From NCBI GenBank assembly GCA_000585055.1, contig JEMX01000045.1, positions 41,115-83,951 on the forward strand: a stretch of 42,837 nucleotides of DNA. The letters are read 5' to 3'. Origin of the DNA: Candidatus Accumulibacter appositus (lineage in GTDB: Bacteria; Pseudomonadota; Gammaproteobacteria; Burkholderiales; Rhodocyclaceae). Below, piece after piece: positions 24,499 through 33,389 of this stretch. Within the stretch, counting starts at the first letter, position 1. Each line of letters opens with the position of its first letter. The translations under genes and the position numbers were made by a program. Below the pieces are notes generated by a model that saw nothing but the letters and a program-made list of their open reading frames with translations, searched no databases and was not told the DNA's origin.

Positions 24499-24673
24499 AG
24501 GCGCAGTGGGTGCTGGTCGGATTTCCGCACCTACCGGCGTCGTCTCTGCAGGGGCTTGCGCCGGCTTCCGCAAGCGGTGCGTGACGCGCGTCTCTGCACT
24601 TCCGCACTCCCACACTCCTGGCCGTCACGCCGCCAGACTAGGCGCGATACTCCCGCGGCTTCTTACGCTGCGA

Positions 24674-24806
24674 GGCGGGGGATTCAGGGAGCATGCTCCC
24701 TGCCCGGCGAACGATTCCGGCGTGTAAGCCGGAATGCCCACGCTAAAAAAGGGAAACGGTCATGACTTTCATGATCCAGTGCATCTCGTCATGTCACGAA
24801 CGTTAA
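24674..24806 (+). repeat. Modular intergenic repeat, B-C form
   Basis: Lies between the 23992 gene and the convergent 64-residue gene. Module B: palindrome CAGGGAGCATGCTCCCTG (24685-24702) and hairpin ATTCCGGC-gtgtaa-GCCGGAAT (24714-24735). Module C (24758-24806) has GTCATGACTTTCATGATCCA and ends CGTTA. The TAA stop of the minus-strand gene (24803-24805) lies inside the end of module C. No A module was recognised. The 175 bases between the upstream gene and this element hold only short GC-rich hairpins. Confidence 0.78.
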
Positions 24807-24997
24807 TAATGCCGCCGAACGGTGCGCCGTGCGACGCCGGCGTAGCTCACTGGCGTGAGAGGTCTGCCGACGATGGCTTCGGCGCTCGGGACGACGCCAT
24901 GAATCCCCGGAATGGCTAGCTGTTCGCCAACTTCAGATCCGAGAACAACGATCGCCGTGGCCATCACGAAAAATGCAACTGGTTTCAGCCTGCTCAT
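24803..24997 (-). CDS. Small membrane or secreted protein coupled to DUF2092 gene
   Basis: 64 residues. The ATG at 24997 overlaps the stop of the DUF2092 gene by 4 bases (ATGA), strong evidence that it is translated. A hydrophobic segment (about 7-21, VAFFVMATAIVVLG) can act as signal or anchor. The C-terminus GRPLTPVSYAGVARRTVRR matches a motif I recall from small proteins next to DUF2092-type genes. The stop codon lies within the repeat element downstream. Function unknown. Confidence 0.8.
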   Translation of the reverse strand: MSRLKPVAFFVMATAIVVLGSEVGEQLAIPGIHGVVPSAEAIVGRPLTPVSYAGVARRTVRRHY

Positions 24998-25803
24998 TTG
25001 CTTGCTCCTTTGGTGAAGTGTTCGGGCAAGTCACCCGTACCTTTAAGATCTTCAAGTTTGACCTGAGTAGCCTTGCTTGTATTCTTGAACGCAAAACTAG
25101 CTGCCGTCACCGCTTTCCCGACCTTCCAATCGCTGAACTGGATGCTGTAACTCGGGCCATTCGGTACGCTCTTGGAGGTGATGGTGTAGCGGCAGGGATA
25201 AGGCTTGTCGCCGTGCGCGATCCAGATCTGCCAATCGACGTCCTTGCTGCGAAAAGCCAGTGAATCACACTCAACACCACCGATCACGCCACTGCCCAGA
25301 TCCTTGATGTCTTCGACACCCTCCATCAGCATTTCGTAGGAATTCGTCAGCAGCAGGTCCGCGGCCGGGAGGGGACGGTCGTACTTGTCACGCATCACAT
25401 CAACCAGATGATCGATCGAGCCCGGTATCTCGACCTGAGTATAGGCATTCAGATTCTTGCCCAGGATGGTCAGCGTTTTTCCGTCGAACGACATGGCCAC
25501 ATCGGCGAAGCCGCCGGCGCGCGTGGCGTGGATCTTGTCGGGCCGATTGACGACGACCTTGCCCGAACTCGCCAGCCCGAGAATCTGGGCGTCGGGCGTG
25601 ACCACCTCGAGCGTGGCGTCGTAGCTGAAGGAGAGCGCCTGTTGTGCTGCCAGAAACTCCGACATCGCCTTGACCAATCTCTTGGCGTCCAATTCATCCG
25701 CGCTCACACTTGCCGAGACTCCGAGGCCAAGTGCGATGGAGAGGGCCAGCGCTGGAACGCTGCGCCCTGCAGAAGTTGCTGTTTTTCTTGCATCTGAATT
25801 CAT
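24994..25803 (-). CDS. DUF2092 periplasmic protein
   Basis: 269 residues. A signal peptide (about 15-36, ALALSIALGLGVSASVSADE) is followed by the DUF2092 domain: AMSEFLAAQQALSFSYDATL, SSGKVVVNRPDKIHA, FDGKTLTILG, GGVECDSLAFRSKDVDWQIW and PCRYTITSK. The pattern of strands suggests a LolA/LppX-like half barrel that could hold a lipid (inference). A ribosome binding site AAAGGGA precedes the ATG. It lies 56 bases after the AraC-type regulator on the same strand and overlaps the 64-residue gene, so the three likely share a transcript. Confidence 0.88.
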   Translation of the reverse strand: MNSDARKTATSAGRSVPALALSIALGLGVSASVSADELDAKRLVKAMSEFLAAQQALSFSYDATLEVVTPDAQILGLASSGKVVVNRPDKIHATRAGGFADVAMSFDGKTLTILGKNLNAYTQVEIPGSIDHLVDVMRDKYDRPLPAADLLLTNSYEMLMEGVEDIKDLGSGVIGGVECDSLAFRSKDVDWQIWIAHGDKPYPCRYTITSKSVPNGPSYSIQFSDWKVGKAVTAASFAFKNTSKATQVKLEDLKGTGDLPEHFTKGASK

Positions 25804-25859
25804 TGAAGTCCCTTTCCGAATGGAGATCCAGCACCTGGATAACGGATGCTTGGCTTAGT

Positions 25860-26948
25860 CTACCGCGAATCGGGCAGATCTTCAGTGGCCTCGAGCGAGC
25901 GGCCATGCTCGCTGCGCCATGCCAGGGGAGAGACGTTTTTCCAGCGCTTGAATGCATGCGTAAACGCACTGGCGCTGGAGTAGTCGAGGACCACGGCGAT
26001 TTGTCCGAGCGACAGATCGGTCAGGCAGATTAGGCGCAGCGCGAGACCGCAGCGGGCTTCGTCGAGCAACTCGCGGTAGGTAGTTCCCGCGCGCTCGAGC
26101 AAGCGGTTCAGCCGGCGCGGGTTCATCGCCAGCTCTCTTGAAACGCCGGTCAGCGAACAGCGCCGCAGGACGACCATCGCCTGCACCACACGACGGGTTT
26201 GTGCGACGAGGTCGAGGTCATGCCGGCTGCGGATGTCTTCCAGCTTTTCTTTCAACAGCTTGAAGCGATCAGGGTCGGCACCGGCGACCGGTAAGCGCAG
26301 ATCGCTGGTGGGGAAGACCAGTGACGAGCTTTCGGCGTCGAATTCAATCGGGCACTGAAAGGCTTGTTGATAGGGACGCAGGTTCTTCGGCCGGCGGCGC
26401 GCGAGCAGCACGGCGCGCGCTTTCCATTGCGGGCCGCAGAGCAGGCGCATGATGTTCTGCGCGATGACCAGCGTGCCGTCGTAGATCTGGTCGACGCCGG
26501 CGATTGGCCCGGCAAACAAGGTGTAGCCGAAGGTGGCGGTGTCGCCTTCGATGGTACGGGTGGCCATCCCCGCGCGATCATGCAGATGCAGATAGTTCTG
26601 CAGGTGCGCCAGGGCCGTGCCGACGTCGGCACAGTGGGGCAGCAGTTCGCCGACCGTGCCGAGCGACGAGGCGCCTTGACTCTGCGCGAGAAGCAACGCG
26701 AAGTGCGGGCAAGCGCTAAGGGCAGCGCAGCGCTGCAGCAATTGGCCATAGGTTTGCGGCGAAATCAGGTGGTTGGGGTCGGTGAACAGCTCCCTGCTGA
26801 CGCCGACGCTGGCGAACAGCGCGTCGGCGTTGACGTCAAAGCGCTCGATTTCCTGCGCGATGTTCGTCAAGGGGCCAACCCGGCCGAAGCCCTCTGGTAC
26901 TTCGCCATAGGCCTTCTTCAAGGGCCGCAAGCGTGCATCCCTGGTCAT
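25860..26948 (-). CDS. AraC-family regulator with arabinose-binding-like N-terminal domain
   Basis: 362 residues. The N-terminal two thirds match the OruR/ArgR-like sensor domain found in many regulators of lipid or hydrocarbon genes (NHLISPQTYGQLLQRCAALSACPHFALLLAQ, then the YTLFAGPIAGVDQIYDG region). The C-terminal DNA-binding domain (about 270-360) shows two helix-turn-helix motifs: SLTGVSRELAMNPRRLNRLL and LSLGQIAVVLDYSSASAFTH, ending FKRWKNVSPLAWR. It is divergent from the DUF1254 gene across 158 bases and upstream of DUF2092, so it probably controls both sides. Confidence 0.92.
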   Translation of the reverse strand: MTRDARLRPLKKAYGEVPEGFGRVGPLTNIAQEIERFDVNADALFASVGVSRELFTDPNHLISPQTYGQLLQRCAALSACPHFALLLAQSQGASSLGTVGELLPHCADVGTALAHLQNYLHLHDRAGMATRTIEGDTATFGYTLFAGPIAGVDQIYDGTLVIAQNIMRLLCGPQWKARAVLLARRRPKNLRPYQQAFQCPIEFDAESSSLVFPTSDLRLPVAGADPDRFKLLKEKLEDIRSRHDLDLVAQTRRVVQAMVVLRRCSLTGVSRELAMNPRRLNRLLERAGTTYRELLDEARCGLALRLICLTDLSLGQIAVVLDYSSASAFTHAFKRWKNVSPLAWRSEHGRSLEATEDLPDSR

Positions 26949-27106
26949 GGTGAGCCTTCGCGTGCCATCGGGAAATGAAAATGTCGCGAATTATCAAGCA
27001 ACGCGGTACGCAACAGTCAACAATCGCGGTTCTTGCGGGCACGGCGATCGTTGCCGCTAGCGGCGGCGGTCTTCAGATCCGTCGTACGCATAACAGGGAG
27101 CAGCTC

Positions 27107-29941
27107 ATGCGCAAACTCGTGTTCAGACTGGCGACGGCGATCGCCATGGCAACTTCCATGGCAAGCGCAAGCTTGGCGGCGCAGGGGGAGGGTGATCTCG
27201 CCGAGCTCAGGGCCGTTGTCGAGGAGGCCTACCTGTACGGGCTGCCGATGGTTGTTGGCTACAAGGTCATGCACGACTTCTTCATCGACCCCCAGTCAGG
27301 GCAGTTCAAGGCGCCGATCAACCAGCTGCACAACGAAGCGCGGGTGTTCACACCCAGGGACACGGCGATCAGCACGCCGAACAGCGACACCCCGTATTCG
27401 AAGGTAATGCTCGACCTGCGCGCCGAGCCGATGGTGCTGTGCATGCCGAAAATCGACCCGGCGCGCTACTACGACGTGCAGCTGACCGATCTGTACACCG
27501 ACAACTATGGCTACATCGGCAGCCGCAGTACCGGCAGCGATGCCGGCTGCTACCTGGTCGCCGGGCCCGACTGGAACGGCACAGCGCCAGCGTCTATAGC
27601 CAAGACCTTCCGCAGCGAAACACAGTTCAGTCTGGCGGTCTACCGCACGCAGCTGTTCGACCCGGCGGACATGCCAAATGTCCAGAAGGTCCAGGCCGGC
27701 TACAGCGTCAAGACGCTGTCGGCCTTCACCGGTGGCGCCAAGCCTCTGGCCGCGCCGGAGGTCAAGTGGCCAGCCTTCAAGCCTGAGGCCTTCAGCACCG
27801 ACTTCACGACCTACCTGAACTTCCTGCTGCAGTTCGCACCGGCCATCGGTACGGCAGAGATCGAAAAGCCGCTGCGCGAACGCTTCGCCAAGGTCGGCAT
27901 CGGCGCCGGCCTGAAGCCCGGCGGCGAGCATATGACACCGGCCGTCAAGGCGGCGATGGGCGAGGCGATGAAGGCCGCGCTGGCCAAGATCGGCCACACC
28001 GCCGAAAGCGTGGGCACCGTGGTCAACGGCTGGAACATCGGCGCGGCGGCGGGTGACCGTGCCTTCTACAACGGCAACTGGGCGTTGCGCGCCGCGGCTG
28101 CCAAGCTGGGCATCTACGGCAACAGCGAGGCCGAGGCGGTCTATCCGTTCACCCGCAACGACATCAACGGCATCGTGCTCGACGGAGCCAAGCATAGCTA
28201 CCAGATGAGCTTCGCAGCGGGGCAGCTGCCGCCGGTCAACGCCTTTTGGTCGATCACCATGTACGACGGGCGCACGCAGCTGCTGATCGACAACCCGATC
28301 AAGCGCTACCTGATCAACTCGCCGATGCTGCCGGGGCTGAAGAAAAACGCCGACGGCTCGCTTACCGTCTACATCCAGAAGGATTCTCCGGGCAAGGACA
28401 AGGAAGCGAATTGGCTGCCGGCGCCGAACGGGCCGATGTTCATCGTGATGCGGATGTACTGGCCGAAGACCGAGGCCCCCTCCGTCTATCCGCTCGGCAA
28501 GGGTGCTTGGCAACCGCCGGCGGTGGTGCCGGTGGGCAACCTGAACGCCTTGGATGTGCGCCGCTTCGGCGACAAGTCGCTGGAGAACTTCATCCGTACC
28601 GATCAGCGCTATGGTCACGACCCGCTGTTCCAGGGGCCACGCGGCTGGGGCTACTGGAACCATCTGGAATATCCGCGCTTGATCCAGAATCCGAACCTGT
28701 GGCCCGACTGGCAATCGACCTACTTCATCGGCCGTTTCGCCATGCCGGCCGGCAGCACGGTGAGTTTCAACTACCAGTATCCGCGCGCGCGCTACTTCCA
28801 GTTCGCGCTGTACAAGGAAGAGCACGGCACCTTCGTGTCCACCGGCGAGGCGCTGGTCGGGCCCGACATCGAACCCGACGCCGGTTCGATCAATCCTTTC
28901 CGCGTTGGTGCCGAGCGGCTGTCCGACAAACGCAGCTTCACCATGCATGTGGTGGCGAAAGACCCGCCGCCGGCCGGTCAGCCGCGGCCGAAGAACACGC
29001 TGTATGTCGGCACTGAGGGTAGCCAGCACCAGTTTGTGAACCGCATCTACCTGCCCGATCAGGGCAGCGACGGTGCCGGCTGGGCGCCGGCGGACAAGCC
29101 TGCGGGCGTGCGTGGCCTGCCCACCTACAGCGGCATGCTTGCCGACGGCAGCAAGCTGTCGCAGGACGAGGTTGCCGAGCGCTTTGGCAGGCCGATCGAC
29201 GGCGCGACCAAGCAGCCGCTGACGCCCGAGCAGTGGGAGCACATCGTGACCGCAAAGGGCAACGACCCGACCCTGGATCCGGCGACGGCGCCGGCGCGGC
29301 CAGTGCCGAAGTGGGAGAAGTACTGGAACATCCGCTACTCGATCCTTGGTTCCTTCCTGCCGCCCGTCGAGCGCGCGAAGATTCCCTACCAGAGCGCAAT
29401 CGACGGCGGCGGCGACCCCGAGACCGAGTACATGTTCATCCAGCTGTCGCGCAAGTTCGGCCCGGTGTACGTGATGCGCGGCAAGATGCCCAGCTTCCCG
29501 AACACCTATGCCGGGAGTGGCGGACGCGGATTGGAAGTGATGCCTGCTGCGCAGACGCAGTACTTCTCGCTGGTCAGTTGCGAGGCCATGCCCTCGGGGC
29601 AGATCGTCGACGGGCTGACTGACATGCAGATTCCGCTCGACAAGGACGGCAACTACACCATCGTCTACAGCCGCAAGGAGGACCGTCCGGCGAATGCCAC
29701 TGCGGAAAACGGCGTTGCCTGGATCGAGTGGAGCCCGCGCGGCGAGGGCGTTCCGGGGCCGAAGAACCGCGCCGACTTTGGCATGCTGATGCTGCGCATC
29801 ATGGCCAACAACCCCGACTGGAAGCAAAGTCCAAACCACATCGCCAAGCCGGGCATGGAAGAAGAAGTGATGGGGCCGTATTACCCGCGTGGCGAGTACA
29901 CCACCAAGGCTGCCTTCGAGGCCGGCGGCTTGAAGAAGTAA
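27107..29941 (+). CDS. DUF1254-DUF1214 protein with large C-terminal extension
   Basis: 944 residues from the ATG at 27107 with GGGAG upstream and a signal peptide (about 1-26, ending ASLAAQ). DUF1254 spans about 70-200 (TPNSDTPYSKVMLDLRAEPM, PARYYDVQLTDLYTDNYGYI). DUF1214 spans about 335-455 (PFTRNDINGIVLDGAKHSY, PVNAFWSITMYDGRTQLL, NWLPAPNGPMFIVMRMYWP). These two domains usually end a protein of about 450-480 residues. Here another 480 follow, with YFIGRFAMPAGSTVSFNYQY and a WIEWSPRGEG region that looks like a second domain of the same type. It looks like a fusion of two exported proteins. Enzymatic role unknown. Confidence 0.88.
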   Translation: MRKLVFRLATAIAMATSMASASLAAQGEGDLAELRAVVEEAYLYGLPMVVGYKVMHDFFIDPQSGQFKAPINQLHNEARVFTPRDTAISTPNSDTPYSKVMLDLRAEPMVLCMPKIDPARYYDVQLTDLYTDNYGYIGSRSTGSDAGCYLVAGPDWNGTAPASIAKTFRSETQFSLAVYRTQLFDPADMPNVQKVQAGYSVKTLSAFTGGAKPLAAPEVKWPAFKPEAFSTDFTTYLNFLLQFAPAIGTAEIEKPLRERFAKVGIGAGLKPGGEHMTPAVKAAMGEAMKAALAKIGHTAESVGTVVNGWNIGAAAGDRAFYNGNWALRAAAAKLGIYGNSEAEAVYPFTRNDINGIVLDGAKHSYQMSFAAGQLPPVNAFWSITMYDGRTQLLIDNPIKRYLINSPMLPGLKKNADGSLTVYIQKDSPGKDKEANWLPAPNGPMFIVMRMYWPKTEAPSVYPLGKGAWQPPAVVPVGNLNALDVRRFGDKSLENFIRTDQRYGHDPLFQGPRGWGYWNHLEYPRLIQNPNLWPDWQSTYFIGRFAMPAGSTVSFNYQYPRARYFQFALYKEEHGTFVSTGEALVGPDIEPDAGSINPFRVGAERLSDKRSFTMHVVAKDPPPAGQPRPKNTLYVGTEGSQHQFVNRIYLPDQGSDGAGWAPADKPAGVRGLPTYSGMLADGSKLSQDEVAERFGRPIDGATKQPLTPEQWEHIVTAKGNDPTLDPATAPARPVPKWEKYWNIRYSILGSFLPPVERAKIPYQSAIDGGGDPETEYMFIQLSRKFGPVYVMRGKMPSFPNTYAGSGGRGLEVMPAAQTQYFSLVSCEAMPSGQIVDGLTDMQIPLDKDGNYTIVYSRKEDRPANATAENGVAWIEWSPRGEGVPGPKNRADFGMLMLRIMANNPDWKQSPNHIAKPGMEEEVMGPYYPRGEYTTKAAFEAGGLKK

Positions 29942-29996
29942 CTCCTGCCGGGGCCACTCGGGCCCGGCCGTTCACGCCTCACAGCGGAGAAATCTC

Positions 29997-31634
29997 ATGA
30001 CCCGATCACCTGTGTTGAAATGGTTTGCCCTGGTTCTTGTCCTTGCCCTGGGCTACGCCGGCTATAGGTTGGGCTGGTCGGTGATCGAGCCGAAAATCGA
30101 GGCGCGTGTCGCGCAAATCGGTCTGAGGCCGGGCCAGGTCGCGGCCAACGGCCCGCTGCCCGGCGACGTCGGCCTATACGCGCAAGAACTCGACTGCCAG
30201 CAGAATATTCCGACACCGGGCTACTACCCGTCGCTGAACGGGGCCGAGATTTCCGACAGCGAGCGCAGCGGCCTTTTCCCCTGCGCCAGCTTCCTCGGCT
30301 CTCGCGACGGCCCGAACACGGTGTATGTCTGGCGCAGTGCCGACGATTACCCCGGCATCTCGTACATCAACAACCGAAAGCCCGGCGAGCTGTACCTCGT
30401 CGGCGGCGAGTACCCGACCTTCGAGGACCCGAACATGGCCGGGCCCTATGTCGCCAAGGCAGACGCCGCCACCGGCAAGCAGATCTGGCGCACCTATCTT
30501 GACAACCTCAATGCCTCGGGGCGCTGGATCGGTAACGCCAACCTGAACATCCTCGACAACGGCAAGATCGCCTTCGCCTGGTCGAACCAGATCGTGCTGA
30601 TCGACGCCGACAGCGGCCAGGTCCTGAAGCACAACAGCTTACCCAGTGGCGCGGCACCGACCGCCGACGTGAACTACAAGCACCTGACGATCGCGCCCGA
30701 CCGCACCCTGATCCTGAAGGACCAGACACGGCCCAGGGGTTGCAAGCTGCAGGGCACCATCGCCATCATCAAGTGCACAGCCGAGGGCATGAAACAGCCG
30801 CCCTCACAGCTGGTGGCAGTGGACCCGGACACCCTGGAAGTGCTGCACGACATTCAGATGCCCGAGCCGGCCACCTCGCCGCACATCGTCACCATGTTCG
30901 AAGGGCGCATCGCCATTTACGTGCCGATGGACACGATGGTGCAGCGTGCCTTCTGGGACCCGGCGACGAAGAAACTCTCGCTGGATGAATCGTGGTTGAT
31001 CCGCCCGATGCAGAAAGGGCAGAGCGCAGCGACCGCACCGACGGTGATCGGCGACTGGATCGCGGTGCAGCTAAATGGCATCGGCAGCGAAAGCGTCGCT
31101 TCCAGCGTCGTGGTCGCCCACCAGAAGGACCCCAGGAAGACACAGATCGTCTTTCCCTTCGGCGAGCTGAAAAAGGGCGAGTGGAGCTTCGCCATGCCGA
31201 AGAACGGTGCCGACCCCGAGAATCACATGCTCTATTCCGCCGACATGGGCATCGGCAAGGTGGCGGGCATCAAGCTTGACCCGGCCAGTGGCGAGATGAA
31301 GGTGGTCTTCGTGCTCGACAACATGACCACCACCTTCCAGCCGCTGTTCGGGCCGAAGGACACGCGCTTGCTGATGCTCACGCAGATGAAACGGAACGTG
31401 CCGAAGGAGCCGGTGAAGGCTGCCTTCTTCACGCAGAACTACACTGAGCAGCTGACCTGGCGCGACGCCGCCACCGGCAAGCTGCTGGCCGAGTCGGACT
31501 ACTTCGAGCCGCTGACCGGTAACTCGCTGACCCCGCCGGGCTATGGCGGGCGGGTGTACTTCCCAAGCGCTGCGGGCAAGGGCTTCTACGTGTTGCAGGC
31601 GATGCCGAAGCCAGGGCTGACGTCGGCCAGGTAG
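29997..31634 (+). CDS. Membrane-anchored beta-propeller-like protein
   Basis: 545 residues. One N-terminal hydrophobic helix (about 8-28, VLKWFALVLVLALGYAGYRLGW) without a clear cleavage site suggests an inner-membrane anchor with a periplasmic body. The body repeats four-strand blade patterns with Gly-Asp or Asp-Gly turns (DAATGKQIWRTYLDN, DADSGQVLKHNSL, DPDTLEVLHDI, DAATGKLLAESDYF), as in PQQ-like or arylsulfotransferase-like propellers. PQQ-ligand residues were not recognised, so I do not call a dehydrogenase. It follows the DUF1254 gene by 55 bases and probably shares its promoter. Confidence 0.75.
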   Translation: MTRSPVLKWFALVLVLALGYAGYRLGWSVIEPKIEARVAQIGLRPGQVAANGPLPGDVGLYAQELDCQQNIPTPGYYPSLNGAEISDSERSGLFPCASFLGSRDGPNTVYVWRSADDYPGISYINNRKPGELYLVGGEYPTFEDPNMAGPYVAKADAATGKQIWRTYLDNLNASGRWIGNANLNILDNGKIAFAWSNQIVLIDADSGQVLKHNSLPSGAAPTADVNYKHLTIAPDRTLILKDQTRPRGCKLQGTIAIIKCTAEGMKQPPSQLVAVDPDTLEVLHDIQMPEPATSPHIVTMFEGRIAIYVPMDTMVQRAFWDPATKKLSLDESWLIRPMQKGQSAATAPTVIGDWIAVQLNGIGSESVASSVVVAHQKDPRKTQIVFPFGELKKGEWSFAMPKNGADPENHMLYSADMGIGKVAGIKLDPASGEMKVVFVLDNMTTTFQPLFGPKDTRLLMLTQMKRNVPKEPVKAAFFTQNYTEQLTWRDAATGKLLAESDYFEPLTGNSLTPPGYGGRVYFPSAAGKGFYVLQAMPKPGLTSAR

Positions 31635-31886
31635 CGAGCGAGTTCAAGATGGTAGAAGATATCCCGGACGGGCGGTTCTGTCCCGAGCAGCGAGGCTGGC
31701 TGCGGGCCGATCCGCCCGATCATCGGCGTGTGCGAGGTGGATGACTACGATGGATACGAAGATGAAATCGACACAAGCTCGTGAACGAACCGCCGGCACC
31801 CAGCGTGGCGCCGGGAGGAAGTGGGCGGCCAATCGGCATCGGGGGTTTTCCGGGTGCGGATTATTGATTGAAAAGGAGTCTTGAGA

Positions 31887-32501
31887 ATGAAAAAGTCTTA
31901 TCGCTTGGCAGGATTGCTGGCGGCGACCCTCTGTCTGACGAACCCGGTTAGTGCCGAGGGTGTCAGCAAGGCGGCGGTCAGTGATTCGGCCCAGGAATCG
32001 GCCGTGGCCAAAGCGCTTGCGAAGGCGATGACCCCGGGTGAGGGCCAGAAGCGGCTGCAGGCCATGATCGGCACTTTCGACGTTGCCATCCGCACCTGGG
32101 TTGATCCGTCGAAGCCGCCGATCGAATCGTCGGCGACCAGCGTCAGCACCTGGGTGCTCGGCGACCGCTACGTGCAGATGATGCTCTCGGGCGACACACA
32201 GGGTCAGCCCTTCAGTGGCATCGGTTACGTTGCGTTCGATAACGTCAGCAAGTTGTATCAAGCGACCTGGATGGACAACGGCAGTACCGGCATGACCTGG
32301 TACCAGGGCGGCTTCGACGCTTCCGGGAAATCGGCAACGATGAAGGGCTCGCTTCCCGACCCGCTGAGCGGCAAGCCGTCGCCGGTCGAGCTGCGCATGC
32401 ATCTCGGCGACGATGGCGGTCACCTTACCGAGCTGTGGGGCAAGGGCCTCGGCAGCAAGATGTTCAAGATGATGGAACTGCGCTACACGCGAAGCAAGTA
32501 G
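31887..32501 (+). CDS. DUF1579 exported protein
   Basis: 204 residues. The ATG at 31887 has AAAAGGAG 8 bases upstream; the TTG at 31881 is unlikely. A signal peptide (about 1-23) ends at NPVSAEG. The DUF1579 domain (about 55-200) shows MIGTFDVAIRTWVDP, TWVLGDRYVQMMLSG, FSGIGYVAFDN and MKGSLPDP, the lipocalin-like pattern of the family. The 246 bases before it hold no supported gene. It belongs to the same plus-strand run as the propeller and the SHOCT gene. Confidence 0.85.
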   Translation: MKKSYRLAGLLAATLCLTNPVSAEGVSKAAVSDSAQESAVAKALAKAMTPGEGQKRLQAMIGTFDVAIRTWVDPSKPPIESSATSVSTWVLGDRYVQMMLSGDTQGQPFSGIGYVAFDNVSKLYQATWMDNGSTGMTWYQGGFDASGKSATMKGSLPDPLSGKPSPVELRMHLGDDGGHLTELWGKGLGSKMFKMMELRYTRSK

Positions 32502-32529
32502 GCGAGCTGACTGGAAAAGGAGAAGGAAG

Positions 32530-32928
32530 ATGAAGCCAAGCGAAACGGGCAGGAGTTCTTCGCGACGGAAGCTGCTGGGGGGGCTGGCGCTGCTGCTGTG
32601 CACGCAACCCGCCTGGGCAATTTTTGGCGTTTGGCGTCGAGCGGCGAGGCGTACGGTGATTCTAGGCGCTGCAACCACGGCTGCCGTAGCTGGCGAAAGT
32701 GCTGCCGCCTCGCAGCAGGCGGCAGCAGCGGCTTCAGCTGCCAACGCTTCAGCCGCGGCGGCCCAACAGGCGGCTGCGGCTGCCGATCAGGCAGAAGCGC
32801 GTGCCAGCCAGACCAAGACGCCGGAACAGCGGCTCAAGGAACTGCAGTCCCTTTACGATCAGGGCCTGATCAGCGCCAGCGACTACGAGACGGCGAAGAA
32901 GAAGATCCTCGTTCAGCTGACGCAGTAA
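32530..32928 (+). CDS. SHOCT-domain protein with alanine-rich helix
   Basis: 132 residues, ATG with AGAAGGA just upstream. The N-terminus (RRKLLGGLALLLCTQPAWA) looks like a signal, with SSSRRKLL resembling a weak twin-arginine pattern. A long alanine-glutamine-rich helix (about 48-95, repeated AAAQQAAAAA type) follows, and the last 30 residues, LKELQSLYDQGLISASDYETAKKKIL, form a SHOCT motif, a short module often at protein C-termini that may promote oligomerisation. It lies 28 bases after the DUF1579 gene. Confidence 0.85.
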   Translation: MKPSETGRSSSRRKLLGGLALLLCTQPAWAIFGVWRRAARRTVILGAATTAAVAGESAAASQQAAAAASAANASAAAAQQAAAAADQAEARASQTKTPEQRLKELQSLYDQGLISASDYETAKKKILVQLTQ

Positions 32929-32948
32929 GGTACCCAAGCTCCTCCGGT

Positions 32949-33237
32949 TTAGGCCTGTCGGCGGCCGCTGGCGCGAACAACTTCAGCGCCGATCCTCCCA
33001 AAGCCACCTTGTCGGTCTAGGAGCCGGGGAAAGATGGCAACACGCTGACCGTCATAGAGATCAGCAAGCCGGTCCTCGAAGGCAAGGACCTGGTGTACAG
33101 TTACAAGCTTGTCGAAGGCAAGATGCCGAGCCGGCGGCGTGACCTCCGTGTTCATTGACTGGATAGGTCCGGGTGGAGGGGTTGGCGTTGGCTTCCACGG
33201 TGTCGGTGTCGGTCGTCGCGGTGTCGGCTGGCGGTAG
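32949..33237 (+). pseudogene. Decayed small exported glycine-rich protein gene
   Basis: Reading GANNFSADPPKATLSV, the frame meets TAG at 33018-33020, then continues as EPGKDGNTLTVIEISKPVL and LVYSYKLVEGKMP. A one-base insertion near 33129 moves it to another frame, which continues GGVTSVFIDWIGPGGGVGVG and ends at TAG 33235. Taken together it reads like one continuous protein with a glycine-valine-rich tail. The 5' end is not visible. Alternative: chance open stretches, but the coherent sequence across two breaks argues against this. Confidence 0.55.
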
Positions 33238-33389
33238 TCTTCTTGCCTGTGGAAGGTGCAAGCGCGGCTGCAAGCGGAGCCCCGCTCCGCTGCGTAAGGG
33301 GCTTGTGCTACGCGGCGGCAGCTCTTTGCCGCCACCGTCGACGGTCGCGCGGTACTAACATTGACAGCAATCCAATTGGGGATGGTTAC

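Noticed and set aside
27296..29839. 847-codon antisense open frame opposite the DUF1254 gene
   Set aside because: High-GC shadow of a well-supported gene; composition is arginine- and histidine-rich without domains or a signal. The same applies to long antisense frames at 3751-4779, 8942-10240, 39681-41027 and 33678-34985.
31649..31745. 31-codon open frame between the propeller and DUF1579 genes
   Set aside because: No convincing ribosome binding site, no hydrophobic or conserved pattern.
33315..33334. Terminator upstream of the FadL gene
   Set aside because: The GGCGGCA/TGCCGCC hairpin has no T run on either strand, so it is noted only as a hairpin.
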